Counted from the stretch's first letter, positions 25,589 to 34,307 are shown. The stretch is DNA of 41,402 nt from Actinomycetes bacterium (GCA_023419175.1 JAEZYG010000005.1:1-41402); one strand, 5' to 3'. The notes: generated by a model not told the origin, from the letters alone. Translations and numbers: made by a program.

Positions 25589-26561
25589 GCCTATTGCGAA
25601 TGTGAACGATACGAATAGCGATCTTGCTCCAGCTGTCGCTGATACGCCCTCGCAGAAGGTGGAGCGCAAGCCGGAAAAGGCTCGTTCTTTAGCCCAAGAC
25701 GCCTGGGACGATCTTCGTCGCCGTCCATCCTTTTGGATTTCGTCGCTGCTGATCTTGGTCATCGTCATCATGGCTATCTTCCCGCAGCTGTTCACGATCT
25801 TCTCGCCGAATCAAGATCCCTATTACGCCGATCTGGCGAAGGCTCGTCAAGCCCCGTCCGCTGAGGCATGGTTCGGCTATGACAGCCAAGGATACGATGT
25901 GTACTCTCGCACCATCTACGGTGCTCGTGCTTCCGTATTGGTCGGTTTGCTCACCACTGTGGGTGTGATGATTATCGGTTCTTTGATTGGTTTGATCTCA
26001 GGTTTCTTCGGCGGATGGATCGATGCCATCTTGTCGCGTATCGGTGAGATCTTCTGGGTTATCCCCCTTCTGCTTGGTGGCGTGCTCTTCTTGTACACCT
26101 TCCCCTCCACTCTCGAAACCCCCTATATGGTCGTGGTGTTGAAAGTGGTGATCGTTCTGTCCATTCTCGGCTGGCCGCGTATTGCCCGTATCATGCGCTC
26201 GGCAGTTCTTCAGGTGAAACCGTTGGAATATGTCCAAGCTGCCCGAGCCTTGGGAGCTTCTCCGAGTGAGATCATTTTCCGTCACGTTTTGCCCAATGCC
26301 TTCACGCCGGTAATCGTGGTTGCCACCATCGATCTCGGCGCCTATATCGCCACTGAAGCGACCCTGTCCTTCCTCGGTATCGGTTTGCAACCTCCCACCA
26401 TTTCATGGGGTGTCGCCATTTCTGAGGCGTCCAATTTGGGTCTGCTCCAAAACGCTCCACACATGCTGCTCTTCCCGTCCGCTTTCCTATGCGTGACTGT
26501 GCTGTCGTTCATCATGCTTGGCGATGCCGTGCGCGATGCCTTCGACCCGAAATCGAATTAG
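25581..26561 (+). CDS. oppC: Oligopeptide ABC transporter permease OppC
   Basis: This is a 326-residue permease with the OppC N-terminal domain (QDAWDDLRRRPSFWISSLLILVIVIMAIFP), then GYDSQGYDVYSRTIYGARASVLVG, and the coupling motif YVQAARALGASPSEIIFRHVLPNAF. About six helices are visible. The N-terminal 40 residues are hydrophilic and extended. Start 25581 is chosen for the GAGGA 7 bases upstream and the overlap with oppB. It is separated from oppD by eight bases containing the oppD ribosome binding site. Confidence 0.94.
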   Translation: MTEPIANVNDTNSDLAPAVADTPSQKVERKPEKARSLAQDAWDDLRRRPSFWISSLLILVIVIMAIFPQLFTIFSPNQDPYYADLAKARQAPSAEAWFGYDSQGYDVYSRTIYGARASVLVGLLTTVGVMIIGSLIGLISGFFGGWIDAILSRIGEIFWVIPLLLGGVLFLYTFPSTLETPYMVVVLKVVIVLSILGWPRIARIMRSAVLQVKPLEYVQAARALGASPSEIIFRHVLPNAFTPVIVVATIDLGAYIATEATLSFLGIGLQPPTISWGVAISEASNLGLLQNAPHMLLFPSAFLCVTVLSFIMLGDAVRDAFDPKSN

Positions 26562-26569
26562 GAGGACTG

Positions 26570-27739
26570 ATGACCACATCGACTACTGAGAAGACGCCCT
26601 CCGTGAACGGTTCTGAAGGCGGGGCTCATAAGAAGCTTGCCACCTTGCCAGGTACTGGTGAAAAGATCTGGGTGAATAAGCCTCCGGCTTCCAAGATGGA
26701 CGAGTGGACTCCCGATCAAGGGCATCTGCTTGACGTTTCCGATCTGCACGTCGAATTCCGCTCCCGTGAAGGGGTTGCCAAGGCGATCAATGGTGTGAGT
26801 TTCCATCTCGATCGCGGTGAATCCCTGGCGATCTTGGGTGAATCTGGCTGTGGTAAATCGGTGACAGCTCAAAGCGTGATGGGTATTTTGGATACCCCGC
26901 CGGCAGCTATCACCGGTGGACAGATCAATTTCAGAGGCGTCGATCTGCTCACCATGTCCGAAGCTGAACGCCGTCACGTCCGTGGACGCCGTATCGCCAT
27001 GATTTTCCAGGACGCCTTATCTGCTCTCAACCCGGTCTTTTCTGTCGGCTGGCAGATCGCTGAGATGTATCGTATCCACTGGGGATTGAACCGCTCCGAT
27101 GCTGAAAAGCGCGCTATCGAATTGATGGAGAGGGTTAATATCCCAGCTGCAAAACAGCGCGCAGGCAATTTCCCCCACCAATTCTCTGGTGGTATGCGTC
27201 AGCGCATCATGATCGCAATGGCTTTGGCTTTGAATCCAGAAATTGTGATCGCAGACGAGCCGACCACCGCTTTGGACGTGACCGTCCAGGCTCAGATCAT
27301 GGAATTGCTGAAAGATCTTCAAGAAGAGACCCATATGGGTCTGATCTTGATTACGCACGACTTGGGAGTCGTGGCGGACGTGGCAGATCGGATCAATGTG
27401 ATGTATGCCGGACGGATGGTTGAGGCTGCTCCCGTCCATGATCTCTATGCCAATCCGGCACATCCCTATACCCGCGGTCTATTGGAGTCGATCCCGCGCC
27501 TGGATCAAAGCACGGGGGAGCTTGCCGCTATCGGCGGTCTTCCTCCAACTTTGACCAATATTCCGCCAGGATGCGCTTTCAATCCGCGATGCCGTTTTGC
27601 TCGCGATATTTGCCGTCAAGATCCTGCGCCCGAGCGCATCGTCTTGTCCGATGATCGTTCCAGCGCCTGCCATTTCACCCGCGAGTTGCTGGACGGCACC
27701 TTACAATCCACCGATTCAGCTCAGGAGGTTGCCCAATGA
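26570..27739 (+). CDS. oppD: Oligopeptide ABC transporter ATP-binding protein OppD
   Basis: This is a 389-residue ABC ATPase. It shows Walker A GESGCGKS, Q-loop IFQDALSALNP, signature FSGGMRQRI, Walker B IVIADEPTTALD, and the H-loop in LILITHDLG. The C-terminal oligopeptide/dipeptide domain has the conserved cysteines (PPGCAFNPRCRFARDIC), which in related proteins bind an iron-sulfur cluster. An N-terminal extension of about 50 residues precedes the usual start of the fold. Start 26570 is supported by GGAGG at 5-base spacing. It overlaps oppF by 4 bases. Confidence 0.94.
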   Translation: MTTSTTEKTPSVNGSEGGAHKKLATLPGTGEKIWVNKPPASKMDEWTPDQGHLLDVSDLHVEFRSREGVAKAINGVSFHLDRGESLAILGESGCGKSVTAQSVMGILDTPPAAITGGQINFRGVDLLTMSEAERRHVRGRRIAMIFQDALSALNPVFSVGWQIAEMYRIHWGLNRSDAEKRAIELMERVNIPAAKQRAGNFPHQFSGGMRQRIMIAMALALNPEIVIADEPTTALDVTVQAQIMELLKDLQEETHMGLILITHDLGVVADVADRINVMYAGRMVEAAPVHDLYANPAHPYTRGLLESIPRLDQSTGELAAIGGLPPTLTNIPPGCAFNPRCRFARDICRQDPAPERIVLSDDRSSACHFTRELLDGTLQSTDSAQEVAQ

Positions 27740-28743
27740 GCGATGTGATTCTCAAGGCTACCGACCTGAAGAAGTACTATCCGATTCGCAAGGGAGTTTT
27801 CCGCAAGACGGTCGGTCATGTGAAGGCTGTTAACGGGGTCTCTTTTGAACTGAGGCGTGGAGAGACCTTGGGGATTGTCGGCGAATCCGGTTGCGGTAAG
27901 TCCACTTTGGGACGTCTGCTCGTCCAATTGGAAGCTCCTAGTGAAGGCCAGGTGGAATTCGAAGGTAAGAAGGTTGAATTTGGCTCTCGTGCCATGCGTC
28001 AATTGCGTCGCGATATCCAGATCGTCTTCCAAGATCCCTATACTTCGTTGAATCCGCGCATGACCGTCGGCGATATCATCGCTGAGCCCCTCTATATCCA
28101 CAAGAAGGCTTTGGGTTTGAAGGGTAAGGAACGTCAGCGTGTCCGCGAACTTCTTGACCAGGTCGGTTTGAATCCTGAACATATCAACAGATATCCGCAC
28201 CAATTCTCTGGAGGTCAGCGTCAGCGTATCGGTATCGCGCGCGGTATCGCGTTGAATCCGAAGGTTTTGGTTTGCGATGAGCCTGTCTCCGCTCTAGACG
28301 TCTCAGTCCAAGCTCAGGTGGTCAACCTCTTAGAGCAGCTCCAGCGGGATATGGGAATGGCATATATTTTCATTGCTCACGATTTGGCAGTGGTACGCCA
28401 TATCTCAGATCGCGTGGCGGTGATGTATCTCGGACAGATCGTCGAGACGGGCGATTCAGATCAGATCTATAACCATCCGATGCATCCCTATACCCAGGCG
28501 TTGATGTCGGCTGCTCCGGTGCCCGATCCGCTCATTCAATCTCAGCGTGAACGGATCATGCTTTCTGGAGATGTACCCAGCCCGGCATCTCCTCCTCCCG
28601 GCTGTAAATTCCACACTCGATGCTGGAAAGCTCAGGCGATCTGCTCGACTGAGATTCCTTGCTTGACGATGGTTGGAGCAGGACAAGCGGCTCACGAAGC
28701 TGCCTGTCATTTCCCTGAGGAGAATACAGACGTCGTCGCCTAA
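27736..28743 (+). CDS. oppF: Oligopeptide ABC transporter ATP-binding protein OppF
   Basis: This is a 335-residue ABC ATPase paired with OppD. The N-terminal LKKYYPIRKGVFRKTVGHVKAVNGVSF region is typical of OppF. Walker A GESGCGKSTLGR, Q-loop VFQDPYTSLNP, signature SGGQRQRIGIARG, Walker B VLVCDEPVSALD and the C-terminal cysteine cluster PPGCKFHTRC are intact. It is the last gene of the importer operon, followed ten bases later by a 16-pair hairpin. The start overlaps oppD as ATGA, with AGGAGG upstream. Confidence 0.94.
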   Translation: MSDVILKATDLKKYYPIRKGVFRKTVGHVKAVNGVSFELRRGETLGIVGESGCGKSTLGRLLVQLEAPSEGQVEFEGKKVEFGSRAMRQLRRDIQIVFQDPYTSLNPRMTVGDIIAEPLYIHKKALGLKGKERQRVRELLDQVGLNPEHINRYPHQFSGGQRQRIGIARGIALNPKVLVCDEPVSALDVSVQAQVVNLLEQLQRDMGMAYIFIAHDLAVVRHISDRVAVMYLGQIVETGDSDQIYNHPMHPYTQALMSAAPVPDPLIQSQRERIMLSGDVPSPASPPPGCKFHTRCWKAQAICSTEIPCLTMVGAGQAAHEAACHFPEENTDVVA

Positions 28744-28752
28744 AAAGCTCAT

Positions 28753-28792
28753 GGAAGGGGAGATCAGGCCAATACCTGGTTTCCCTTTTCTT
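28753..28792 (+). terminator. Terminator of the opp operon
   Basis: Arms 28753-28768 and 28775-28790 can form 16 continuous pairs (including four G-U) around a six-base loop, ten bases after the oppF stop. The 3' arm ends CCCTTTTCTT, giving a partial T tract. Confidence 0.65.
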
Positions 28793-28835
28793 GACGCCTG
28801 TGATAGGTTATTCGAGCTGCCGCAGTACGGCTCAT

Positions 28836-28918
28836 GCGCGAGTGGCGGAATGGCAGACGCGCTGGCTTCAGGTGCCAGTGCCCGTTAGGGCGTGGAGGTT
28901 CAACTCCTCTCTCGCGCA
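28836..28918 (+). tRNA. tRNA-Leu (anticodon CAG)
   Basis: The acceptor arms GCGCGAG (28836-28842) and CTCGCGC (28911-28917) pair perfectly. The D arm has TGGCGGAATGGCAGACGC. The anticodon stem CTGGC/GCCAG encloses loop TTCAGGT with anticodon CAG at 28869-28871. A long variable arm and a T arm with GGTTCAACTCC follow, as expected for a class II tRNA. The discriminator is A at 28918. CCA is not fully encoded (ACC then G). Confidence 0.96.
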
Positions 28919-28923
28919 CCGTG

Positions 28924-28953
28924 ATCGATGGCCTTAGGGTCATCGATTTTTTT
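28924..28953 (+). terminator. Intrinsic terminator of the tRNA-Leu gene
   Basis: Ten-pair stem (28924-28933 with 28938-28947) and loop TTAG, then a run of seven T residues ending at 28953. This is a classic rho-independent terminator. Confidence 0.9.
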
Positions 28954-29169
28954 ATTCTCTGCTATCGCCTGGTAGATATCGCATCCACGTGAAATGCCCG
29001 CCTTACTCTTGGGCAGTTCTCTCCTATAGTCCTCTAAGGATTATAGGGAGTAGTGATAGCAAAATTAACTTTTTGACAAGGTGTTTTTCGTACTTCCCGG
29101 AGTCGATTCTTCTGGGAATAAGGTGGCTACTATCGTTGATTATTGTGGCGCAAGATGACAGGAGAACAG

Positions 29170-30459
29170 ATGAAGAGCGTATCAGGCTATGCGGCTCTTA
29201 TCCGCTGTTATCTTCTGGTGGGATTGATCGGTTTTGGTGGAGGAAGCGCCATGATCCCTGTCATCCATCAACAGATCGTTGAGCGCCATCGTCTTATCAG
29301 CGATGAGGAATATACCCGACATACAATCGTGGCGAATATCACTCCTGGAGCTCAGCCGGCAAAATTGGCGGCTGCGAGCGGATTGGCGATTGCAGGGTGG
29401 CGAGCAGCGATCCTGGCGATGTGTGCGGTTAGCTTTCCCGGACTGATATTGACGATCTCTATCATCTGTGTGCGAGATCTTCTCGGCTCGTCAGTGGAGC
29501 AGGTGATCGCTCACGCATCGGTTGGAATCAGCATCGTCGTCATCGCCATGTTGAATGGCTATATCATCCGTATCCATCGGCGTGGATCTTCCCCTCTATA
29601 TCCGCTGATCACTGCCGCCTCTGCTCTGGCGACATGTGGACGCCCTCTCGGACAGATGTTTAGCCTCATCGGGGTAGGACAGGTAAATATCCCCTCCTTC
29701 GATCCCATCGTTGTCATCGGGATATGCCTTATCGCTATCGTTATCTTCTCGCTGATCCGCGATCATACGCTTCCTTTTCGTAGACCTCTTTTACGAGATG
29801 CTATGTCTGCACCGCTGAAGGCGATGATGGCTTTCATCGTCGTGACCATCATTGGAATTGCTGTCTTGGAGATATGTAATCCTGGACGCGGTTTCCATGT
29901 GGGAATATTGCTACTCGCCTCTTCCCTATCCTCTTTCGGCGGGGGAGCGGCATATATCGGTGTGGCGGATGCTTTTTTCGTTTCGACAGATATCGTCCAG
30001 CCACATTCTTTCTATGCTCAGATCGTACCGATCGCTAACGCCACTCCTGGGCCTGTTCTATTGAAAATCGCTGCCGGAATCGGATATATGCAAGCTGGTG
30101 ACCATAGGGTCATCATCGCTGTGATCAGCGCAATCGCCGCTTTTCTCATAGCGGCAGCGAGTTGCTGTGCTCTTATGATGCCGATGGTTGCAGCCTATGA
30201 GCTTTTCCACGGACATCCGATCATCATTGCGATCAGCCGATTCCTCTTACCAGCTATCTGTGGACTTCTCATCAGCGTTTCTTTGACAATGCTGACGGTC
30301 TCGTCCACCCTGTGTTACGAAGCGGGATGCAATCCCTATATCGCCTTGACCATCTGCCTTATCGCTATCGTCATCACGACGTGGATACGTCTGCGAGGGA
30401 TACCCGATATCGTTTCGCTGATCGTCTTGGCAGCGATCTCAACAATCTATTTAGCCTAA
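29170..30459 (+). CDS. Chromate transporter (CHR) family protein, two-domain form
   Basis: This is a 429-residue membrane protein with two homologous halves of the CHR superfamily (TC 2.A.51). The N half carries GLIGFGGGSAMIPVI and NITPGAQPAK. The C half carries SSFGGGAAYIGVADAFF and ANATPGPVLLKIAAGIG. About ten to twelve helices are visible. Characterised members export chromate, and many others have unknown anions. The N-half motif TPGAQ differs from the usual TPGP. Start 29170 is favoured by AGGAG six bases upstream; ATG at 29155 would add five residues. A perfect TTGACA (29073-29078) lies upstream but has no -10 at the right spacing. Confidence 0.85.
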   Translation: MKSVSGYAALIRCYLLVGLIGFGGGSAMIPVIHQQIVERHRLISDEEYTRHTIVANITPGAQPAKLAAASGLAIAGWRAAILAMCAVSFPGLILTISIICVRDLLGSSVEQVIAHASVGISIVVIAMLNGYIIRIHRRGSSPLYPLITAASALATCGRPLGQMFSLIGVGQVNIPSFDPIVVIGICLIAIVIFSLIRDHTLPFRRPLLRDAMSAPLKAMMAFIVVTIIGIAVLEICNPGRGFHVGILLLASSLSSFGGGAAYIGVADAFFVSTDIVQPHSFYAQIVPIANATPGPVLLKIAAGIGYMQAGDHRVIIAVISAIAAFLIAAASCCALMMPMVAAYELFHGHPIIIAISRFLLPAICGLLISVSLTMLTVSSTLCYEAGCNPYIALTICLIAIVITTWIRLRGIPDIVSLIVLAAISTIYLA

Positions 30460-30496
30460 AACTAGGGGAGAGTAGATGCCCTCCTTTCAATGCCAG

Positions 30497-30600
30497 TCAC
30501 GGCTCGATGGTGGCTTTGATCGCTTCACCTTTTTGACGATATCGAAAGCCTTGTAGGCTCGCTCAAGGGAAAGTCGGTCTTTGCGTCTTTCTTTTAAGCA
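30497..30600 (-). pseudogene. Remnant of a zinc-type alcohol dehydrogenase C-terminus (frameshifted)
   Basis: Read on the minus strand, the frame ending at 30600 gives RLSLERAYKAFDIVKK. Restoring one base in the AAAAAGG run (about 30524-30530) continues as GEAIKATIEP and a stop at 30497-30499. This is like the C-terminal end of medium-chain zinc-dependent dehydrogenases, where a helix (L/S)xxAY..FDxVxxGxAIKxxIxP closes the protein. Upstream, in-frame stops appear within about 20 codons, so the rest is lost. The match is from memory of the family and is short. Confidence 0.4.
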
Positions 30601-30747
30601 GACTCCCTACAACTGATATGGCGGAGGAGAATATTCCAGAAACCATAGAAGTGAGTCTTAGTCACTAACGGATGAGACGATCTGAACTCTCTGTTGAGTA
30701 GAAGACGATATGTCGTAAACTGAGGGCACAGACTACCTGATCGTCAT

Positions 30748-30771
30748 CGGTGGACGAGAATGCGTCCACCG
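30748..30771 (+). promoter_or_regulatory. Hairpin with inverted TGGACG/CGTCCA pair upstream of ptsH
   Basis: Perfect 9-base arms CGGTGGACG (30748-30756) and CGTCCACCG (30763-30771) enclose a six-base loop, 37 bases ahead of the ptsH start. It could be an operator, a leader hairpin, or a terminator for upstream transcription. No T run follows. Confidence 0.5.
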
Positions 30772-30808
30772 CATTTATAGACACAATTTGGTGAGAGAAA
30801 GGCCGAAG

Positions 30809-31069
30809 ATGTCCGTACGTGAAGTCACTGTAAGCGCATCCGAAGGACTCCATGCCCGTCCCGCGTCCCTGTTCGTTCAGGCAGCTAAGGCCACGGGCTT
30901 GGATGTGACCATCGCGAAGGAGGGCAAGGAGCCGGTATCGGCGACCTCGATTTTGAAGGTTCTTTCTTTGGGTGTTCGTCAAGGCGATGTTGTGACCTTG
31001 GAAGCTCAAGGAGAAGGAGCAGACGAGGCTCTCGATACTTTGGTCAAGGCTCTCGAGGAGAGCGAGTGA
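30809..31069 (+). CDS. ptsH: Phosphocarrier protein HPr
   Basis: This is an 86-residue HPr of normal length. The phosphorylated His15 lies in EGLHARPAS. The regulatory serine region reads SATSILKVLSLG (Ser47 here, equivalent to Ser46). It accepts phosphate from Enzyme I at His15 and passes it to sugar-specific PTS enzymes. The ATG at 30809 follows AGAAAGG; an upstream TTG would add seven residues. The stop and the ptsI start overlap (TGATG), so HPr and Enzyme I are co-translated. No IIABC genes are nearby. Confidence 0.95.
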   Translation: MSVREVTVSASEGLHARPASLFVQAAKATGLDVTIAKEGKEPVSATSILKVLSLGVRQGDVVTLEAQGEGADEALDTLVKALEESE

Positions 31070-32763
31070 TGAGTTCGACTCTGCGCGGTGTCGGTGTCGG
31101 GACGGTCGCTGGCGTCGGTTTGAGTGTGCGCTATGCCCCTCCCGTCCAAGCACCTGCAGACGAAAAGATTCCTGCAACTGACCAGATGGATACGGTTGCA
31201 CAATCCATTCGATCTGCCCTGAATGCAGTCGCCCAGCAGCTTCTCGATGCTTCGCGTGCCAGCGATGATGCCACCCTATCTGAGGTTCTGGAGGCGACCT
31301 CAGAGATGGCGGCCGATCCGGAATTGGCGTCCAGAGCTATCGAGATCATGCAGGAAGGCAACGGACCGGCAAATGCGGTGACGAAAGCGATCGGTGAATT
31401 CACCGAGATGCTCGCTGCCATGGGTGGATATATGGCTGAGAGAGTCTCCGATCTCAACTCTGTGCGAGACCGAGCGGTTGCCCGTATTCTCAATGTGCCG
31501 CAACCAGGTATCGCTACCCTCGATCAGCCGAGTGTGATCGTAGCGCGCGAACTCACCCCAGCCGATACCTCGTCTATGGATTTAGACAAGGTTGTCGGTA
31601 TCGTCACCGAGATCGGTGGACCCACCTCGCATACGGCGATCATTGCTCGTCAGCGCGGTATCGCATGTGTCGTCCAGGTGGATCGAGCCGATACCATCCC
31701 TGAAGGGGTGAGTGTGGCAGTCGATGGCGCTGTCGGTGAAGTCGTAATCGAACCCGCTCAAGATCTGCAGGATCGTATCGCCGATAAGAATCGCAAACGA
31801 GCGGCATTGCTCGAAGATAGAGAGCTTGCTGCCACCTCAGATGGTCATCGCATTCAGCTTCTCGCCAATATCGGCACGGTTGCAGACGCCGAGGAAACCG
31901 CTGCTCAAGCTGTGGAAGGTGTAGGGCTCTTCCGCACCGAATTCATGTTCCTTGGACAAGAGATAGAACCTTCTATCGCAGAGCAGGCGGAAGCCTATCG
32001 CAAAGTTCTCAAACCTTTTGCTGGACGCAAGGTGGTTATCCGCACCTTGGACGCTGGAGCCGATAAGCCATTGGCCTTTGCGAATTTATCTGCTGAAGCT
32101 AACCCGGCTCTCGGCGTGCGAGCATATCGCCTTGTCCGCACGGTTCCTGAGATCATCGATCACCAGCTTGAGGCTCTCGCTCAAGCGATTTCGGATTGTC
32201 CTGAGACGGAAGCATGGGTCATGGCGCCTATGATCTCCACTCCTGCAGAAGCCGCTGATTTCTATGCGCGAGCAAGGAAGGCTGGTATTTCAAAGGTTGG
32301 CGTCATGGTCGAGGTGCCAGCTGCCGCTCTATGCGCTGAAGCCATTTTGAATGAGGTGGACTTCTGCTCCATGGGCACCAACGATCTAGCTCAATATACG
32401 ATGGCATCCGACCGCGAATTGGGAGCTTTATCAGACCTTTTGGATCGCTGGCAACCTGCCATTCTTCAATTGGTTGAGCGCACAGCACAAGCGGGTCTGG
32501 ACACTTCGCATCCGGTGGGAGTCTGCGGAGAATCCGCTGCCGATCCCCTCATGGCTTTGGTCTTGACAGGTCTGGGGATGAAGAGCTTGTCGATGTCCGC
32601 TGCGGCAGTTCCTGAGGTGCGCTATGCACTGCGCCACACGAGCTTTGAACAATGTCGGCTCATGGCGAGGGCAGCTGTCAGCGCTCCCGACGCTCACAGT
32701 GCTCGCCAGGCAGTTCTCGATCTTGTCAGTGATGAGGTAAAGCAGACTCTGAGTCTGACATAG
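31069..32763 (+). CDS. ptsI: PTS Enzyme I (phosphoenolpyruvate-protein phosphotransferase)
   Basis: This is a 564-residue enzyme. The N-terminal domain carries the active-site motif GGPTSHTAIIARQ with His188. The C-terminal PEP-binding barrel contains VGLFRTEFMFL, IRTLDAGADKPL, NPALGVRAYRL, MVEVPAAAL, FCSMGTNDLAQYTMASDR and the catalytic Cys in VGVCGESA. It autophosphorylates with PEP and phosphorylates HPr. ATG at 31069 is preferred, with GAGGAG eight bases upstream; a GTG at 31066 would add one residue. A strong terminator follows. Confidence 0.96.
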   Translation: MSSTLRGVGVGTVAGVGLSVRYAPPVQAPADEKIPATDQMDTVAQSIRSALNAVAQQLLDASRASDDATLSEVLEATSEMAADPELASRAIEIMQEGNGPANAVTKAIGEFTEMLAAMGGYMAERVSDLNSVRDRAVARILNVPQPGIATLDQPSVIVARELTPADTSSMDLDKVVGIVTEIGGPTSHTAIIARQRGIACVVQVDRADTIPEGVSVAVDGAVGEVVIEPAQDLQDRIADKNRKRAALLEDRELAATSDGHRIQLLANIGTVADAEETAAQAVEGVGLFRTEFMFLGQEIEPSIAEQAEAYRKVLKPFAGRKVVIRTLDAGADKPLAFANLSAEANPALGVRAYRLVRTVPEIIDHQLEALAQAISDCPETEAWVMAPMISTPAEAADFYARARKAGISKVGVMVEVPAAALCAEAILNEVDFCSMGTNDLAQYTMASDRELGALSDLLDRWQPAILQLVERTAQAGLDTSHPVGVCGESAADPLMALVLTGLGMKSLSMSAAAVPEVRYALRHTSFEQCRLMARAAVSAPDAHSARQAVLDLVSDEVKQTLSLT

Positions 32764-32781
32764 GATTGCACTGCAGATGTG

Positions 32782-32816
32782 AAGGGGGAGCGGCAATACC
32801 GTTCCCCCTTGTTTAT
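32782..32816. terminator. Terminator between ptsI and the convergent YibE/F gene
   Basis: Twelve-pair stem (32782-32793 with 32799-32810, one G-U) and a five-base loop, followed by GTTTATAT. It serves ptsI and may also serve the convergent gene. Confidence 0.8.
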
Positions 32817-32829
32817 ATGACAGTCAATA

Positions 32830-34176
32830 TCACCACAGACGAGGTTCGTCCGTGGCGAAAGAACGGTCATCGTCAATTTTCACTCTCTTTAAGGCTGTAG
32901 CGCTCGCCGTCTCTTCTGCTTGAGAGGCAATGGCCGGCTCTGCTTTCTTCACCAGGATGGCGGAGATGGCAGTAGTGATCGGAACGGAGAGCACCAAGCC
33001 GGTAGCGCTAGCTATCGTGCGCAAAACTTCCCCACCAAATTGTTCTGTGCCGAGAAGATCCCAAACCGGACGATCGTAGAACAATAGAAGCAGAAGTAAG
33101 GTCGAAAGAGCTGCTCCAGCATAGGCGAAGATGATCGTATAGATGGTTGAGGCGATGTGGTCTCGTCCAATACGCATAGCTGAGGTGAAGATCTTACGAC
33201 GCGATAGATGGGGGCCGGCAGCGCGCAATTCCCATACGGCGGAGGCTTGGGTAATGGTCACATCGTTGAGTACACCCAAACCGGCGACGATCATGGCAGC
33301 GATAAGAAGCTGACGAAAATCGAGATCGGGTACGCGAGCGGCGAGCCCCATCTCCTCTTCGGAGATATACCCGCTCAAGCGTCCGAAGAAGACGGCTAAG
33401 GCTCCTAGACCTGTTGAGATTGCCAAACCGACAAAGGTTCCCATCAAGGCTGCGCTTGACCATAGATGGAAACCATGAGCGATATAGATGACAACGAACA
33501 TGATCGCCATCGATGCCACGATCCCGACGACGGTCGCTGATTCCCCCGTGGCTAAAGCGGGCAGCATCCAATAGACGAGAACTGCCAAGGATAGCCCCAA
33601 ACCGATCAGCGCTCTTAGACCTTTCCAGCGAGCAACGGCGATGACGGTGATGACGAAGGTAGCAAGCATTGCCAACACTAGCGGTCCGCGATCGATACCG
33701 GAGAGGGAGTAGATGACCGATGGGGATTGTGGATTGCTGGCTTGATGAGCGATGGGATTGCGCATGACCGTGATGTGGTCACCTACCTGCAAGCCTGCTT
33801 TTGCCGGAGGGCCTACGACATTGATCTGCTGACGGGTGCCCGCATCTTCACCGCTTTCAATCGTGATCTCAACGCTTTGACAGGTGAATTGAATGGATGA
33901 GATTGATCCTTGCTGACCAGATGTTATTCCTTGAGAAGGACATGTGGGCGAGATCGTCTCAATGGTGGCTTTTTCATAGGTGACAGACGGAGCGTCAAAG
34001 CCACTTTGTTCTCGCAGGTGATTGAGAGCTGATTCGCTCGGCCACATGCGCCAGATACCGATCATGGTGGCGACGAAGAGAGCCGTCAAGATGCCGATCA
34101 ATATCCATTTAGCTCTCTGTGTGGTGATCTCAGAGGAGGACAGAGAGGGGTGAAGATGTGAATGGCCATGTCCCAT
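32830..34176 (-). CDS. YibE/F-family membrane protein
   Basis: This is a 448-residue protein. A His-rich N-terminus (GHGHSHLH) and a first helix are followed by an extracytoplasmic domain of about 110 residues containing two cysteines (ISPTCPSQG and QFTCQS). Then come seven or eight helices with the YibE/F core (RWKGLRALIGLGLSLAVL, then DFRQLLIAAMIVAGLGVLNDVTITQASAVWEL, then GRDHIASTIYTIIFAYAGAALSTLLLLL). The family is widespread in Firmicutes and Actinobacteria, and its function is not established. The ATG at 34176 has GGGGTG upstream, and a TAAAAT -10-like box ends eight bases before the ATG, so the leader may be very short. Confidence 0.85.
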   Translation of the reverse strand: MGHGHSHLHPSLSSSEITTQRAKWILIGILTALFVATMIGIWRMWPSESALNHLREQSGFDAPSVTYEKATIETISPTCPSQGITSGQQGSISSIQFTCQSVEITIESGEDAGTRQQINVVGPPAKAGLQVGDHITVMRNPIAHQASNPQSPSVIYSLSGIDRGPLVLAMLATFVITVIAVARWKGLRALIGLGLSLAVLVYWMLPALATGESATVVGIVASMAIMFVVIYIAHGFHLWSSAALMGTFVGLAISTGLGALAVFFGRLSGYISEEEMGLAARVPDLDFRQLLIAAMIVAGLGVLNDVTITQASAVWELRAAGPHLSRRKIFTSAMRIGRDHIASTIYTIIFAYAGAALSTLLLLLLFYDRPVWDLLGTEQFGGEVLRTIASATGLVLSVPITTAISAILVKKAEPAIASQAEETASATALKRVKIDDDRSFATDEPRLW

Positions 34177-34277
34177 GTCACCCCATTTTAAATCCCGTAG
34201 ACGAAAGTCTTTCCCCTCATGTGAACTGAAGATGAAAAGAGATTTCTGCTATTGGGAATAAAAAGAGAATGGGTAAG

Positions 34278-34298
34278 GTTGAGTCAGGTGGACTCAAC
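34278..34298 (+). promoter_or_regulatory. HAIR operator 1 (HspR binding site) of the dnaK operon
   Basis: GTTGAGT, seven bases, ACTCAAC. This is a perfect inverted repeat one base per arm away from the HspR consensus CTTGAGT-N7-ACTCAAG. It lies 97 bases ahead of dnaK. The operon encodes HspR itself, giving DnaK-dependent autoregulation by family analogy. Confidence 0.85.
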
Positions 34299-34307
34299 TT
34301 CTAGGTT
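34279..34307 (+). promoter_or_regulatory. Putative dnaK promoter embedded in the HAIR sites
   Basis: TTGAGT (34279-34284), a 17-base spacer and TAGGTT (34302-34307, TANNNT type). The -35 lies inside HAIR 1 and the -10 touches HAIR 2, so HspR binding would block RNA polymerase. Confidence 0.5.

Larger units (their letters stand above)
30460..30808 (+). other. Intergenic region between the chromate-family transporter and ptsH
   Basis: About 350 bases with no intact gene. It holds the minus-strand dehydrogenase remnant (30497-30600) and a hairpin at 30748-30771. No confident promoter is visible; a TATAGA at 30776-30781 lies close to ptsH but lacks a -35 box. Confidence 0.5.

Noticed and set aside
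29041..29075. A GGGAGTAG string resembling the start of a yybP-ykoY (manganese) riboswitch ahead of the chromate-family transporter.
   Set aside because: The other conserved stems and loops of that riboswitch could not be found downstream.
29073..29078. A perfect TTGACA upstream of the chromate-family transporter.
   Set aside because: No -10-like hexamer lies 16-18 bases downstream (the sequence there is CCCGGA), so it is not called a promoter.
30475..30555. A 26-codon frame with a good GGGGAGAG ribosome site just after the chromate-family transporter.
   Set aside because: It runs antisense over the dehydrogenase remnant and its peptide resembles nothing; the open frame is probably chance.
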